Assembly (NCBI RefSeq): GCF_030068475.1
Contig: NZ_JAQOSP010000006.1
Coordinates: 62,001-126,000 of the forward strand
Direction: 5' to 3'
Source: Roseofilum acuticapitatum BLCC-M154
GTDB taxonomy: Bacteria > Cyanobacteriota > Cyanobacteriia > Cyanobacteriales > Desertifilaceae
Length of the DNA: 64,000 nucleotides
The position numbers were made by a program, and so were the translations under genes. Below, one piece after another: positions 43,359 to 52,447 of this stretch (positions within the stretch are counted from its first letter, which is position 1; every line of letters begins with the position of its first letter). The notes below the pieces were generated by a model, which was not told the DNA's origin, searched no databases, and saw only the letters and a program-made list of their open reading frames with translations.

Positions 43359-44213
43359 ATGGCCATCCGTCATACATTCTCCACAGATCACCTACACCTA
43401 TCCTACCTTCAATGGTATTCAGGTAAAGAACCCGTCCTGTTATTACATGGATTAGCCGATCATGCCCTGGTTTGGTCAAGTTTTGCCTCCTCCCTCGGCC
43501 CAAACTTCCATTGCATTGCCCCCGACTTGCGCGGCCATGGAGAAAGTGATAAACCCAAAACAGGATATACCTTTAATCATCTCATTACTGACTTAGAAGC
43601 ATTAATGAATCATCTCGGATGGGAAAGCGCCCATATTATCGGTCACTCCTTTTCTGCCAAATTTCTTCCCTTATGGGCCAGTCAACATCCCCAACGTTTT
43701 CGCAGCATGACCCTAGTCGATCCCTTTTTTATTGATCGAATTCCTAACTTCTTTGAGGTCACTTTTCCCTTACTCTATCGCGTTCTTCCCTTCTTACAAG
43801 GCATGGGGCCCTTTAGCAGTTATGAAGCCGCCGAAACCAAAGCCAAAACCCTCAAGCAATATCAGGGATGGAGTGATTTACAACAACAAGTTTTTCAAGA
43901 AAGTATCGAATCTAAAGCCGATGGCACTTGGGGCAGCAAATTTACTGTTGATGCTCGAAATGAAATTTTTAAAGAAGTGATGCAAGTTGCTGGACTAACC
44001 CAAGCTCTAGACGTTCCAACTTTATTAATCACTCCCGAAAAAGGACTTAATCGCACCAACTGGCAATTAAAACCCTATCGAACCTATCTCCATCATTTAA
44101 AAATTGAGACTGTTCCCGGCAACCATTGGGCTTTTTTAGTTGAACCCGAAGCTTTTAATCGAGTGGTCGGTCATGTTTTGCAAGGTTATATCAAGTCTGG
44201 TGAAACAGCCTAA
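43359..44213 (+). CDS. Alpha/beta hydrolase
   Basis: 284 residues from ATG 43359 (MAIRHTFSTDHLHLSYLQWY). The fold is clear: oxyanion segment EPVLLLHGLADHALVW, CIAPDLRGHGESDKPKTGYT, nucleophile elbow IIGHSFSAKF (Ser), acid region LLITPEKGLNRTN and the terminal His in VPGNHWAFLVEP. Substrate unknown; RGHGESDKP is common in esterases and haloalkane dehalogenase-like proteins. No signal peptide. An upstream in-frame start at 43305 would overlap the divergent gene and is rejected. Confidence 0.9.
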   Translation: MAIRHTFSTDHLHLSYLQWYSGKEPVLLLHGLADHALVWSSFASSLGPNFHCIAPDLRGHGESDKPKTGYTFNHLITDLEALMNHLGWESAHIIGHSFSAKFLPLWASQHPQRFRSMTLVDPFFIDRIPNFFEVTFPLLYRVLPFLQGMGPFSSYEAAETKAKTLKQYQGWSDLQQQVFQESIESKADGTWGSKFTVDARNEIFKEVMQVAGLTQALDVPTLLITPEKGLNRTNWQLKPYRTYLHHLKIETVPGNHWAFLVEPEAFNRVVGHVLQGYIKSGETA

Positions 44214-44231
44214 TTAATCCTGATTCTGATA

Positions 44232-45011
44232 TTAGGATGAGCAGGAATGGTTATGATGATACCGAGCAAAGGCCGAACCATAGGCAGCCGTCAAGTTTTC
44301 GGTACTGAGGGTGGTTTCTGGGGTTCCTTGACAGAGTAAGGTGCGGTTGAGACACAGGACGCGATCGCATTGTTTTCTGACCATATCTAAATCATGGGAG
44401 ATTTGCAAAATTGCCCAATGATATTCTTTTTTCAATTCTTCTAGGAGTTGATAAAATTCGGCTTCTCCCCGGATATCTAACCCTGCTGGAGCTTCATCTA
44501 AAATGAGCAATTTTCGCGGCCGAGCCAAACAATAAGCGAGTAATACGCGCTTGGTTTCGCCTCCGGAAAGTTGACTGATGGGTTGGTTTTTTAAGTGCCA
44601 AGCATCAACCCGTGAGAGACTCTCTCGAATGGCTTGACGGCGTTCTCGATACCCTGACCAGGGCCACTCAATGCCGAGTTTATCCCAGCCTAAGCCTACT
44701 AGGTCGGCGACAGTCATGGGAAGGCGGCGATCGAAGAGAAAGTTTTGGGGTAAATAGGCGATTTGTTGGCGGATTTGTGTCGGGAGTTTACCTTTGGTGC
44801 TGAGGGGTTTTCCGAGGATGGAAATGGTTCCTGATTGCCGAGGTAAAATGCCTAAAATGGCTTGAATGAGGGTACTTTTTCCGGCTCCATTGGGGCCGAT
44901 GAGAGCGGTATCTGTTCCTGCATCGAGGGAGAAGGAGACATCGCGCACGACTCCTGGTGTGCGATCGCGATCGACGATTAGTCCTTCTACTTGCAATACG
45001 GTCTCGGTCAA
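44232..45011 (-). CDS. znuC: Metal ABC transporter ATP-binding protein (ZnuC-like)
   Basis: 259 residues from TTG 45011 (TTG ACC GAG...), placed seven bases after AGGAG; a GTG at 45041 would start inside the operator-like sequence. Walker A is LIGPNGAGKSTLIQAI, signature SQLSGGETKRVLLAYCLARP, Walker B LLILDEAPAGLD and switch His in ILQISHDLDMV. Sequence type is that of zinc/manganese/iron importers. The tail RYHHNHSCSS is His/Cys-rich and may bind the metal. Only the ATPase is here; the permease and binding protein must be elsewhere. A Zur/Fur-like box lies directly upstream, which supports zinc. Confidence 0.82.
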   Translation of the reverse strand: MTETVLQVEGLIVDRDRTPGVVRDVSFSLDAGTDTALIGPNGAGKSTLIQAILGILPRQSGTISILGKPLSTKGKLPTQIRQQIAYLPQNFLFDRRLPMTVADLVGLGWDKLGIEWPWSGYRERRQAIRESLSRVDAWHLKNQPISQLSGGETKRVLLAYCLARPRKLLILDEAPAGLDIRGEAEFYQLLEELKKEYHWAILQISHDLDMVRKQCDRVLCLNRTLLCQGTPETTLSTENLTAAYGSAFARYHHNHSCSS

Positions 45012-45025
45012 GCTCAATCTCCTGT

Positions 45026-45040
45026 GTAGAATGATTATCA
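45026..45040 (-). promoter_or_regulatory. Zur/Fur-like box before znuC
   Basis: On the znuC sense strand: TGATAAT-C-ATTCTAC. The left arm and centre match the 7-1-7 consensus TGATAATNATTATCA perfectly and the right arm matches 4 of 7. It sits 15 bases before the TTG start, overlapping the likely 5' UTR or promoter. Confidence 0.5.
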
Positions 45041-45094
45041 CTTTAGATCAAAACCGGAGGAAATACCAGGCGATCGCCGGGCGATCGCCCGATT

Positions 45095-46879
45095 CTATTC
45101 CGGTGACTCTTCTGAGGATTCTGGGGAAGCCTCTGGAGAGGGTTCTGGAGTCGGTGAGGGGTTCAAACTCGGAGAAGGTAGGGGGCCGGGTGTTTGTCCT
45201 TTTTTCAGGCGCACCAGCAGGTCATAGCGGGTGGTACGGGGGCTGGTGATGGCAGAGGTAAGACCAATCGAGTCAAAGGCCTTGAATAGATTATCTTGAT
45301 TGGGAGGCATGATAATCGGTAGGGGCAGATTTTGGTTAAACAGGCGCTCCATATCAGCATAAAAATAGCCGCTTTGGGGACTCAAACCTGTAGGAATGCT
45401 GGTCTTAAAGGCTTCGCTACTGGCTAAGGGAGTTTCCGGAGGCGTAATCAAGCGGTTGGCGATCGCCGCGCCAAAGGTCATCATGACCAAATCATCGCTC
45501 AACCAGGCTCGGCTAATGTCAACAATACCAAAGGGCAATTGCCATTGGGTAATTTCTGTTTCACCCACCGTTTCCGAGTTAATTTGCATCTGATATTTAT
45601 CTTTCATCACCCCATCAAGGGTGGTAAATGTTTGATCGGCTGTTTCTCGATCGCCCGTATTCACCATGACTGCAAACCCAAAGGGAATTGGAGATCCGGC
45701 TTGATTGGCAGGAATCATGGCGATCGCAAATTCACCATCCATCCACTTGAGTAAATCTTCTTCTAAATTCAGTCCCGTCGTATCTAATAACCCTTGTTTC
45801 AAACCTTGTGGATTTAAGGGAGCTAAGGGGTTACCTTCAACACCCGTTGTATACTGATTCCAGACTTGATTAAAATTACTCCCTGTGAGCATAAACAGGG
45901 TATCACTGGGCATATAAGTTCCCAAATCCAAACCCAGGCTATCGGTTGTTAATTTCTGATCGGCTTGGTTACTGAGCCAAGTAATCCCCTTAAACAACAA
46001 ACCATTAGAAACCACTTCTACCGTAGCGGCTAATCCCTGATTGGTTTCCATTTTTTCCAACTCTTCTGGGGCGATCGGACGCACTGAATTGGCAGCCGCG
46101 ACTCTAGTGGCTTCAGGAATATTCACATACACACGAGCCAAAGCGGAAGAGCTTCCCAACTGTTCCAACGCATTTTTATATCCTGGAGTTGAAGCCACCG
46201 ACGCTTTGCCCTTAAAGGTATCAATCACTCGATCTGTAGCTTCTGGAGCGCTACTAATCACCAAATATCGGCCTTCTAAAACCGTAGAAGAAAAGACCAC
46301 CTCTGCATCGGGTGGAGTTTCTTGAATTTCAATATCTTTATAGGTGCGTTTAGTCAGTTCTTGATTCACTAATTTCCCAGAAATTTCTTTTGCTTTCAAG
46401 GGATTAGCGATCGGGACAATCATCACCCAAGAGGGTTCTTGAAGCATCACCACCCGTTCTTCTTCCGATTGGGTTTCCTCCTCAGCAATTTCTGGCGCTA
46501 AATAGGCCCAGGTAACTTCTTGTCCCACCCAAGGCTGAATATCTTTGAGATAGTCCAGTTTCGTTTGGATTTGGAATTGATCGCGCAGTTGGACTAAACT
46601 TTGGTCAAATGCGGCTTGGGTATTGGCTGTGCCAAAGGAGCGTAAATTTTCCCATTGACGTTCATTGGTAGATAGGGAAATGGTCATCAGGGAATTTTGG
46701 GGAACTACATTAGCCCCCAGTTGCATATTTTTGGGAACTTGAGTCCGTCCGATGAAGAGCCAATAGGCCAAGCTACCGGTTGCACCCAGGATGATGATGC
46801 CAGCGATCGCCAGTACCCCCAATTTTTTTTGGGAATCTGAAAGATTTTGCAGCAGGGTTGGAGGTGTTTTGTCGGTCAT
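45095..46879 (-). CDS. DUF3352 domain protein
   Basis: 594 residues. An N-terminal cytoplasmic segment is followed by one membrane helix (LGVLAIAGIIILGATGSLAY, about 20-40), then a large extracytoplasmic region typical of DUF3352 (PKNMQLGANVVPQNSLMTIS; DIQPWVGQEVTWAYLAPE; DTLFMLTGSNFNQVWNQYTT). The last ~40 residues are Pro/Ser/Glu-rich and unstructured. DUF3352 proteins are widespread in cyanobacteria; role unknown. It lies 36 bases downstream of the HlyD-family gene on the same strand and may be co-transcribed with it, while the downstream znuC has its own control site. Confidence 0.85.
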   Translation of the reverse strand: MTDKTPPTLLQNLSDSQKKLGVLAIAGIIILGATGSLAYWLFIGRTQVPKNMQLGANVVPQNSLMTISLSTNERQWENLRSFGTANTQAAFDQSLVQLRDQFQIQTKLDYLKDIQPWVGQEVTWAYLAPEIAEEETQSEEERVVMLQEPSWVMIVPIANPLKAKEISGKLVNQELTKRTYKDIEIQETPPDAEVVFSSTVLEGRYLVISSAPEATDRVIDTFKGKASVASTPGYKNALEQLGSSSALARVYVNIPEATRVAAANSVRPIAPEELEKMETNQGLAATVEVVSNGLLFKGITWLSNQADQKLTTDSLGLDLGTYMPSDTLFMLTGSNFNQVWNQYTTGVEGNPLAPLNPQGLKQGLLDTTGLNLEEDLLKWMDGEFAIAMIPANQAGSPIPFGFAVMVNTGDRETADQTFTTLDGVMKDKYQMQINSETVGETEITQWQLPFGIVDISRAWLSDDLVMMTFGAAIANRLITPPETPLASSEAFKTSIPTGLSPQSGYFYADMERLFNQNLPLPIIMPPNQDNLFKAFDSIGLTSAITSPRTTRYDLLVRLKKGQTPGPLPSPSLNPSPTPEPSPEASPESSEESPE

Positions 46880-46915
46880 GAGTATTAAGGGAGTTGGACG
46901 GAAACAACAGGGCCG

Positions 46916-48184
46916 TTATGGGGACGAGAGAATACTTAATTCTACGCGATCGCCATCCTCAAGGGGCCGAGAACTTTGTAGCACATAACGTTCCCCAGCT
47001 TCTAAACCGGAGACGATCTCCACTTCACCATCGCGGGTTGTTCCTAGAATGACCCGTTGCGAGCGCACGGTGTTTCCTGTGCTTTCATCAATCAGAAATA
47101 GGGTGGCATCCTCACCTTCTCGGTTAGAAAGGGCCCCTTGAGGAACGCGAATAATTTGGCGATCGCCCACTTCAAAGTTCGCCCTTGCTAATAATCCACT
47201 CCCCAAACGCCCACTCCGGTTAGCAAGGGTCACTTCGACTCGAATCAGTCGCGCCACCGGATCAGCGGCTGGGGAAATCCGGGTCACTTCTCCATCAAAT
47301 TCTTCGTCAGGAAAAGCATCTAAGGTCACCGATACATATTGCCCCAGATAAATTTGATGTAAATCTAACTCGGAGACCTCCACATTCACTTTTACCTGGC
47401 TAAAATCCCCAATTTTGAGCAATTCATCCCCTGGGCGCACCACGGTTCCTGCTTCTATGGGTCGCTCTAAAATGGTTCCCGAAATGGGGACTTCTAGTTG
47501 AGTGTAAGATTGGCGCTCTTGGGCCTGGCTGACAATGGCTTGTTGGACGCTCACTCGTTCTTCGGCCGCTGCGATCGCTTTATTTTGGGTAAGGATCTGA
47601 GCTTCGGCTGCTTTCAGAGCTTGTTTAGCTCTCTCGGCAGAAGTACGCGCTAATTCTGCATCCTGTTTAGAAATAGCTCCTTCTTTATAGAGTGTTTCTA
47701 AGCGTTGAGCATCGGCTTCAGCTTGACTTAATTCGAGTTTGGCGATTTCAATTTGGGTTTGCAACTGGCGAATCTGGCTTTCACTTTGGGCGACTTCTAC
47801 GCGACGAGCGGACAGTTCAGCCTGAGCTTGGTTAATGACTGCGGTGGGTAAGGCTTTATCGATTTCAGCAATCACTTGGCCGCGACGGACGCGATCGCCC
47901 ACATCTACATTCAAGTAAAGAAGCTGCCCTTCACTTTGCGATCGCAACGTCACCTCCTGAATCGGTTCCGTCGTTCCCGTATAAATTAAACTATTGCCCC
48001 GATCGCTCACAGCAGCCGTCGCCACATCCACAGAAAGGGAGGCTTGCTGATTGGCGATCGGTTGCGAAAAAGCACTCGACTCAGGACGGGGGAGAAATTT
48101 ACATCCCGTCGTCGTCAGCACTAGAGACATGAGTGCAAGCGATCGCAAGGGAGCAGAGTTAATCGCGATTCGCCAATTTTCCAT
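46916..48184 (-). CDS. Efflux RND/HlyD-family periplasmic adaptor, likely lipoprotein
   Basis: 422 residues from ATG 48184 (MENWRIAINSAPLRSLALMS), which gives a signal ending in TTTGCKF, a plausible lipobox. Longer starts at 48256 and 48346 would bury that signal and are less likely. The body has the adaptor layout: barrel-sandwich half (SEGQLLYLNVDVGDRVRRGQ, about 100-130), a long alpha-hairpin (about 140-235, rich in Gln/Ala/Glu), the second lipoyl half (PISGTILERPIEAGTVVRPG), beta-barrel and membrane-proximal domain. It should link an inner-membrane pump to an outer-membrane channel; neither is adjacent. Confidence 0.88.
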   Translation of the reverse strand: MENWRIAINSAPLRSLALMSLVLTTTGCKFLPRPESSAFSQPIANQQASLSVDVATAAVSDRGNSLIYTGTTEPIQEVTLRSQSEGQLLYLNVDVGDRVRRGQVIAEIDKALPTAVINQAQAELSARRVEVAQSESQIRQLQTQIEIAKLELSQAEADAQRLETLYKEGAISKQDAELARTSAERAKQALKAAEAQILTQNKAIAAAEERVSVQQAIVSQAQERQSYTQLEVPISGTILERPIEAGTVVRPGDELLKIGDFSQVKVNVEVSELDLHQIYLGQYVSVTLDAFPDEEFDGEVTRISPAADPVARLIRVEVTLANRSGRLGSGLLARANFEVGDRQIIRVPQGALSNREGEDATLFLIDESTGNTVRSQRVILGTTRDGEVEIVSGLEAGERYVLQSSRPLEDGDRVELSILSSP

Positions 48185-48420
48185 TAGTTTATTCCTCAAT
48201 AGACTCACCACCCGATCCGATCCTTTCCATTGACTCAATCGATCCCGTTGCCTCATAAACCCAATTGGGGTTAAGGTTACATCTGCATAACCAGAGAAAA
48301 TCTTCCCGGTTCTTAATCCATAAGATTTTCCCTTTATTGTAATCAATTATGCCCTACCCTGGTAGAGATTTCTCAAGTAACCCAGACTCAAGGATTTCAT
48401 TTCTAAGTTGGACGATCCCT

Positions 48421-49035
48421 ATGAACAGACGACTAAAACCCTCTCATTTTCTCTCCTCTATTTTTGCCCTAACCCTTGTTCTGACTCCACTGAGTTGGAT
48501 GTTAGGGCAGAGTGTTGCTGAAGCTAAGACCATTACCCTGACGATGAAGTTTTTTAGTAGTAAGCGCACGGTCATTGGACAAGGGCAATTTAGTTATGAT
48601 GATTCCCAACCCTATCGAACGATTCATAATATAGAGTATTTTGCCATCTCCAATTTTGAAGCCACATTTGAATCTCAACGATGGTCTTTAGAGGATTTGG
48701 TTTCTGGCGAGCAACCCCTATTATGGGCCCCAGAAGGAGAATCTTACCCCACACCTCGCATTGCCACTATTGGGGGATTTGGTGCATTAACCCAGGGATG
48801 GGCATTTTATAAACCCCGAACGGTTGATAGTGAAAATTATGGTGTATTACTGATTAAAAATCCTGCTTATCGGAATCAGGGGGATTTTGCCCTCACTGCT
48901 GGAGTGCAAAATGTTAGGCAAGGAGGAGTTTTTCAAATTGAAGAGAGTTCTACCGACTCTTCCATGAACATTGAACCTCAAGCGAGGTGGTCTGAACTTT
49001 GGACATTGGGATTGGTAGGTGTGGGCATATTTTAG
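48421..49035 (+). CDS. Secreted hypothetical protein, possible PEP-CTERM-like tail
   Basis: 204 residues from ATG 48421 (MNRRLKPSHFLSSIFALTLV). A signal peptide ends near SVAEA. The mature part is beta-rich (ITLTMKFFSSKRTVIGQGQF, YFAISNFEATFESQRWSLED). The end, NIEPQARWSELWTLGLVGVG then IF, looks like a PEP-CTERM sorting segment (EP, then a hydrophobic helix), but the usual Arg cluster after the helix is missing, so I rate that as a hint only. Family not recognised. Divergent from the adaptor gene. Confidence 0.68.
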   Translation: MNRRLKPSHFLSSIFALTLVLTPLSWMLGQSVAEAKTITLTMKFFSSKRTVIGQGQFSYDDSQPYRTIHNIEYFAISNFEATFESQRWSLEDLVSGEQPLLWAPEGESYPTPRIATIGGFGALTQGWAFYKPRTVDSENYGVLLIKNPAYRNQGDFALTAGVQNVRQGGVFQIEESSTDSSMNIEPQARWSELWTLGLVGVGIF

Positions 49036-49055
49036 ACCATCATCCGTCAAACGTC

Positions 49056-49081
49056 AGCCCTGTCTAGGGAAAGGCAGGGTT
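49056..49081 (+). terminator. Hairpin after the secreted-protein gene
   Basis: AGCCCTG (49056-49062) can pair with CAGGGTT (49075-49081). Stem is short with one G-T pair and there is no long T run, so it is a weak candidate. Confidence 0.4.
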
Positions 49082-49244
49082 GGCAAACTTACTCTCACAC
49101 TTTATACTGAAAATTGATAGAATTCTTGGATTGGTAATACTCTAGAATCACATCTGTTGACAATCTTCTGCCAATTCATGTTGGTTAAGTCTGGCGGTCA
49201 CTGCATTTTTTATTACCTTTGTTTGCTCGATTCCTAGGAAAAGT

Positions 49245-50249
49245 ATGATGACAACTCAGTTCCCTCCCTTCAACTGGATCTCCTCTGTTATTGCTGGCAC
49301 GGTAACTCTAGTGGCTCTGGGGTGTATGCTGCCTGAAGTGGTTCAGGGAGAAACCCTAAGATCAAATGTTACGGAGAAAATAGACATCGCTCAAACGGAT
49401 CGGAGTGTGCCCCAAAGTATGTATAATACCGGGCAATCTTCCCTAGAGCAGCAAAATTTTGAACAAGCACTTACTTATTTTAATCAGGCAATCTCCATTA
49501 ACTCTCAGTATGCCCAAGCTTATCAAGGTCGTGCTTTAGCCCGCGATGCCATGGGAGACTCGGAGGGCGCAGTATCGGATTTACGCACAGCCGCGAGTTT
49601 GTATTGGCGACAAGGCCATGGTCTGGCAGCCTATCAGGCCATCAGACTCATTGACCAAATGGGTAAAAAATTTGTTTGTCGCCAGAGTGGGGGGCAGTGG
49701 CAAACGGTGATGAATCTAGAAGGGAAAAGCTATCCGCTTATTGTCTGGCACGATCAAAGGGTACTCGATATTAACGACAGTGGAAATCCCGTATTTTTAC
49801 CCCAAGATTCCTTGGGGACGGCTCTGATCCCCGATTTTAACCGGACAGTGGTCGAATACACCACCAGTCAAGGGGTCGTTATGAAGACCACAGTCGCCGA
49901 AGAAAATACTGAATTATCTGCCCAAGGCCGTTGCACCAGTGTTTCCGAGCGCTTGGAGAGTATCGGTGATGCTTTGATTCATATGGGAGCGCAACAGTTG
50001 TTTAGAGTGGCAACTTTGGAGAAAAAGGTTGACGAAACCACTGCAACTGGGCAAGTTTTAACCTTTGAGAATAAGATTCAGGTGGCTTGTATTCCGGATG
50101 CTGAAGGGGTATGTGATGACCGAAATGCTATTTTTACGCTCACCGGACAACCGGAGGGTGAGGGGATTCAGGAAAATAATGAAGAGCGTCTAGAGCGCTT
50201 GATCCGTTTGATCGATCACCCTGGTTCCGGTGAACCCATTCATAATTAG
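49245..50249 (+). CDS. TPR protein with COP23-like domain, secreted
   Basis: 334 residues. An N-terminal signal segment (WISSVIAGTVTLVALGCMLP) directs export. Two to three TPR units follow (about 60-130: YNTGQSSLEQQNFEQALTYF; AYQGRALARDAMGDSEGAVS). The C-terminal half (about 145-310) carries the COP23 pattern: KFVCRQSGGQWQTVMNLEGK, PLIVWHDQRV, AQGRCTSVSERLESIGDALI and a Cys-containing IQVACIPDAEGVCDDRNAIF. COP23 is a circadian-oscillating cyanobacterial protein of unknown activity. The conserved Cys (four to five) suggest disulfides. Joining TPR and COP23 in one chain is worth noting. Confidence 0.8.
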   Translation: MMTTQFPPFNWISSVIAGTVTLVALGCMLPEVVQGETLRSNVTEKIDIAQTDRSVPQSMYNTGQSSLEQQNFEQALTYFNQAISINSQYAQAYQGRALARDAMGDSEGAVSDLRTAASLYWRQGHGLAAYQAIRLIDQMGKKFVCRQSGGQWQTVMNLEGKSYPLIVWHDQRVLDINDSGNPVFLPQDSLGTALIPDFNRTVVEYTTSQGVVMKTTVAEENTELSAQGRCTSVSERLESIGDALIHMGAQQLFRVATLEKKVDETTATGQVLTFENKIQVACIPDAEGVCDDRNAIFTLTGQPEGEGIQENNEERLERLIRLIDHPGSGEPIHN

Positions 50250-50252
50250 AAT

Positions 50253-50627
50253 TCATCTTTGATGGAGAAAAATACGACCGACTAAAAGTTCAGATAGGGT
50301 GGAGTTCGGCCCAGAAGAGGGGGAAATGGGTGTAAAACAAATGGCGGTTTGATGGATGCCGAGCATTTGGCTGGAGATGCGGCTTAAGAGGGAGCCTGTG
50401 CAGTGTTGTGTATGGGTGATATGAGAGACAAGCTGTTGGGCGAGGGTTTGATTGGGGGCAATGATTAAGAAGGTATTGAGGCCGCGATCGTCAGCAGTAA
50501 TACTAAAGTTACAGCGATCGAGGCATTCTTGCAGAAGTTCGCTACAGGATTGATAAATCGAATCGAGGACTTGTTGGTAGAGATCCTGGGTGAGGGTTAG
50601 GCGATCGGAGCTAGATGAAGATAACAC
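50253..50627 (-). CDS. Hypothetical protein
   Basis: 124 residues, MLSSSSSDRLTLTQDLYQQV. Helical N-terminus, then FNTFLIIAPN-like strands (LNTFLIIAPNQTLAQQLVSH) and a hydrophobic end. Four Cys are spread along it. No family recognised. It ends three bases after the convergent COP23-like gene, with no obvious terminator between them. Confidence 0.6.
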   Translation of the reverse strand: MLSSSSSDRLTLTQDLYQQVLDSIYQSCSELLQECLDRCNFSITADDRGLNTFLIIAPNQTLAQQLVSHITHTQHCTGSLLSRISSQMLGIHQTAICFTPISPSSGPNSTLSELLVGRIFLHQR

Positions 50628-50761
50628 GGTGATTCATTCCTTAGTCAATTTCCCGGCTACTCTTTTACTATGCATGACCTATTCGAGGGGGTACGTGATC
50701 TCAGTACCCTAGGTCGTGTGATCCGGGAAGGTTGACCTGAGAAAAATTGCTTAAGAAATTC

Positions 50762-52405
50762 TTAATTTAGGCTCAACACCGTGGACTCATAGAGAGAAAC
50801 GATCTTATGGGTTACTTCTTCGATACTGAGGTTATCAGTAATAATCTCGATCGCCTCTGGACTTTTCTGTAAGGGAGAAATTTCCCGGTGACTATCGGTA
50901 TAATCTCGTTGGCGAATGTCCTGCTCTAACTGTTCTGTACTGGGCAGGGATGCGCCGGATTGAGCTAAATAATCCCGTTGTCGTCTTTTGGCCCGCTCTT
51001 CGACGGAGGCAGTGAGGAAAATTTTCAGCTCGGCATCGGGAAAGACATGAGTTCCGATGTCCCGTCCTTCGGCGACGAGTCCGCCCTGTTTACCCCATAA
51101 CCGTTGCTGCTCGACTAATTTCTGGCGCACGGCTCCCTTACGGGCGATCGCCGAAACATTCGCTGTCACTTCCAAAGACCGAATGGCTTCGGTAACATTG
51201 TGATTATTAATCAAGACTTGGCAGGGGTTCCTCGTGCCTTTTTGCAGATAGGCAACCCGGCCGCTCTCTGCTGCGGTTTCGGGATAGGAGTCTTTCGGTG
51301 ATGTCGAGGTTAAGGGCCGTTGCTCCCTACTGTCTGCTCCATTGGGCAAACAGTCAAAGCGAATCTCACATTGGCTCACTAACTCGGCGATCGCCGGTTC
51401 ATCGCTTAAGGCAATTCCGGCTTGTTGGACTAACCAAGTAACCGCTCGATACATGGCTCCGGTATCAAGATACAAGAGGCCCAATTTATCGGCCACTTGG
51501 CGAGCAATGGTTGATTTTCCGGCTCCGGCCGGCCCGTCGATGGCGATAATGGGACGGCGATTGTGCAAGATAATATTATCAATCAAACGAGTAGAACCCA
51601 ATCTAGCAGCAATACTTAATAATCCCTCAAAGGCGATCGTCTGTAAAGGGTCTAGGGTTTGAGGATCGACTAAATCTACATATTCCAGTTCGATCTCTGG
51701 TATGGCTGATACCGTAGCTTTAAATGCACCGATTAAGCCTTCGCGGGTGCGATCGCCGCTTTTAAACTTCTGTTCAGCCGCTTTAAGTCCCCGATATAAC
51801 ACCGAGGCTTGTTCGCGCTCTTGCTGACTTAAATACTGATTTCGGGAACTCATTGCTAAACCTGATGGTTCCCGTACCGTCGGAACGCCAATAATCTCGA
51901 CTCCCAAATTGAGATCTTTCACCAACTGGCGAATAATCGCCAACTGTTGGGCATCCTTTTGACCAAAATAGGCTCGATGGGGGCGCACCACATTCAATAA
52001 CTTCGTGACAATAGTCGCCACCCCTTGAAAATGGCCGCTACGAGTTTGTCCGCAGAGAACTGAAGTCATGGACTCTGGGGGAATGACCAGGGTTTGACTG
52101 CTCTCTCCAATTCCCATAGCTTCTGGAGTTGGGGCAAAGACCACATCCGCCCCAGCTTGCTGACAGAGTTGGCAGTCGCGCTCTAGATTGCGGGGATAGG
52201 TGGCTAAATCTTCATTGGGGCCAAATTGCAGAGGATTAACAAAAATGCTCACTACCACGCGATCGTTATGTTGCCGCGCTAACTCAATCAAGCGCAAGTG
52301 CCCCCCATGGAGCGATCCCATGGTGGGCACAAACCCTAAAAGTTCAGAGGGAGATTGCTGCCGTAAATAGGTTTGAAGGGCAGCAATCGTTTTGTACAGA
52401 TGCAC
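50762..52405 (-). CDS. panC-cmk: Bifunctional pantoate--beta-alanine ligase / cytidylate kinase
   Basis: 547 residues, a fusion typical of cyanobacteria. Residues 1-~280 are pantothenate synthetase: GFVPTMGSLHGGHLRLIELA, VVSIFVNPLQFGPNEDLATY, YFGQKDAQQLAIIRQLVKDL and AMSSRNQYLSQQER. Residues ~285-547 are cytidylate kinase: IIAIDGPAGAGKSTIARQVA (P-loop), LYLDTGAMYRAVTW, LVAEGRDIGTHVFPDAELKI and the lid region RAKRRQRDYLAQ. The kinase part has a loop (about 358-378, EQRPLTSTSPKDSYPETAAE) that appears longer than in simple Cmk proteins. It makes pantothenate for CoA and dCDP/CDP for nucleotides. Confidence 0.96.
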   Translation of the reverse strand: MHLYKTIAALQTYLRQQSPSELLGFVPTMGSLHGGHLRLIELARQHNDRVVVSIFVNPLQFGPNEDLATYPRNLERDCQLCQQAGADVVFAPTPEAMGIGESSQTLVIPPESMTSVLCGQTRSGHFQGVATIVTKLLNVVRPHRAYFGQKDAQQLAIIRQLVKDLNLGVEIIGVPTVREPSGLAMSSRNQYLSQQEREQASVLYRGLKAAEQKFKSGDRTREGLIGAFKATVSAIPEIELEYVDLVDPQTLDPLQTIAFEGLLSIAARLGSTRLIDNIILHNRRPIIAIDGPAGAGKSTIARQVADKLGLLYLDTGAMYRAVTWLVQQAGIALSDEPAIAELVSQCEIRFDCLPNGADSREQRPLTSTSPKDSYPETAAESGRVAYLQKGTRNPCQVLINNHNVTEAIRSLEVTANVSAIARKGAVRQKLVEQQRLWGKQGGLVAEGRDIGTHVFPDAELKIFLTASVEERAKRRQRDYLAQSGASLPSTEQLEQDIRQRDYTDSHREISPLQKSPEAIEIITDNLSIEEVTHKIVSLYESTVLSLN

Positions 52406-52447
52406 AGTTTCCTCGTTTTGCCTATGGCTTCAGCTTCTGCTAGAAGT

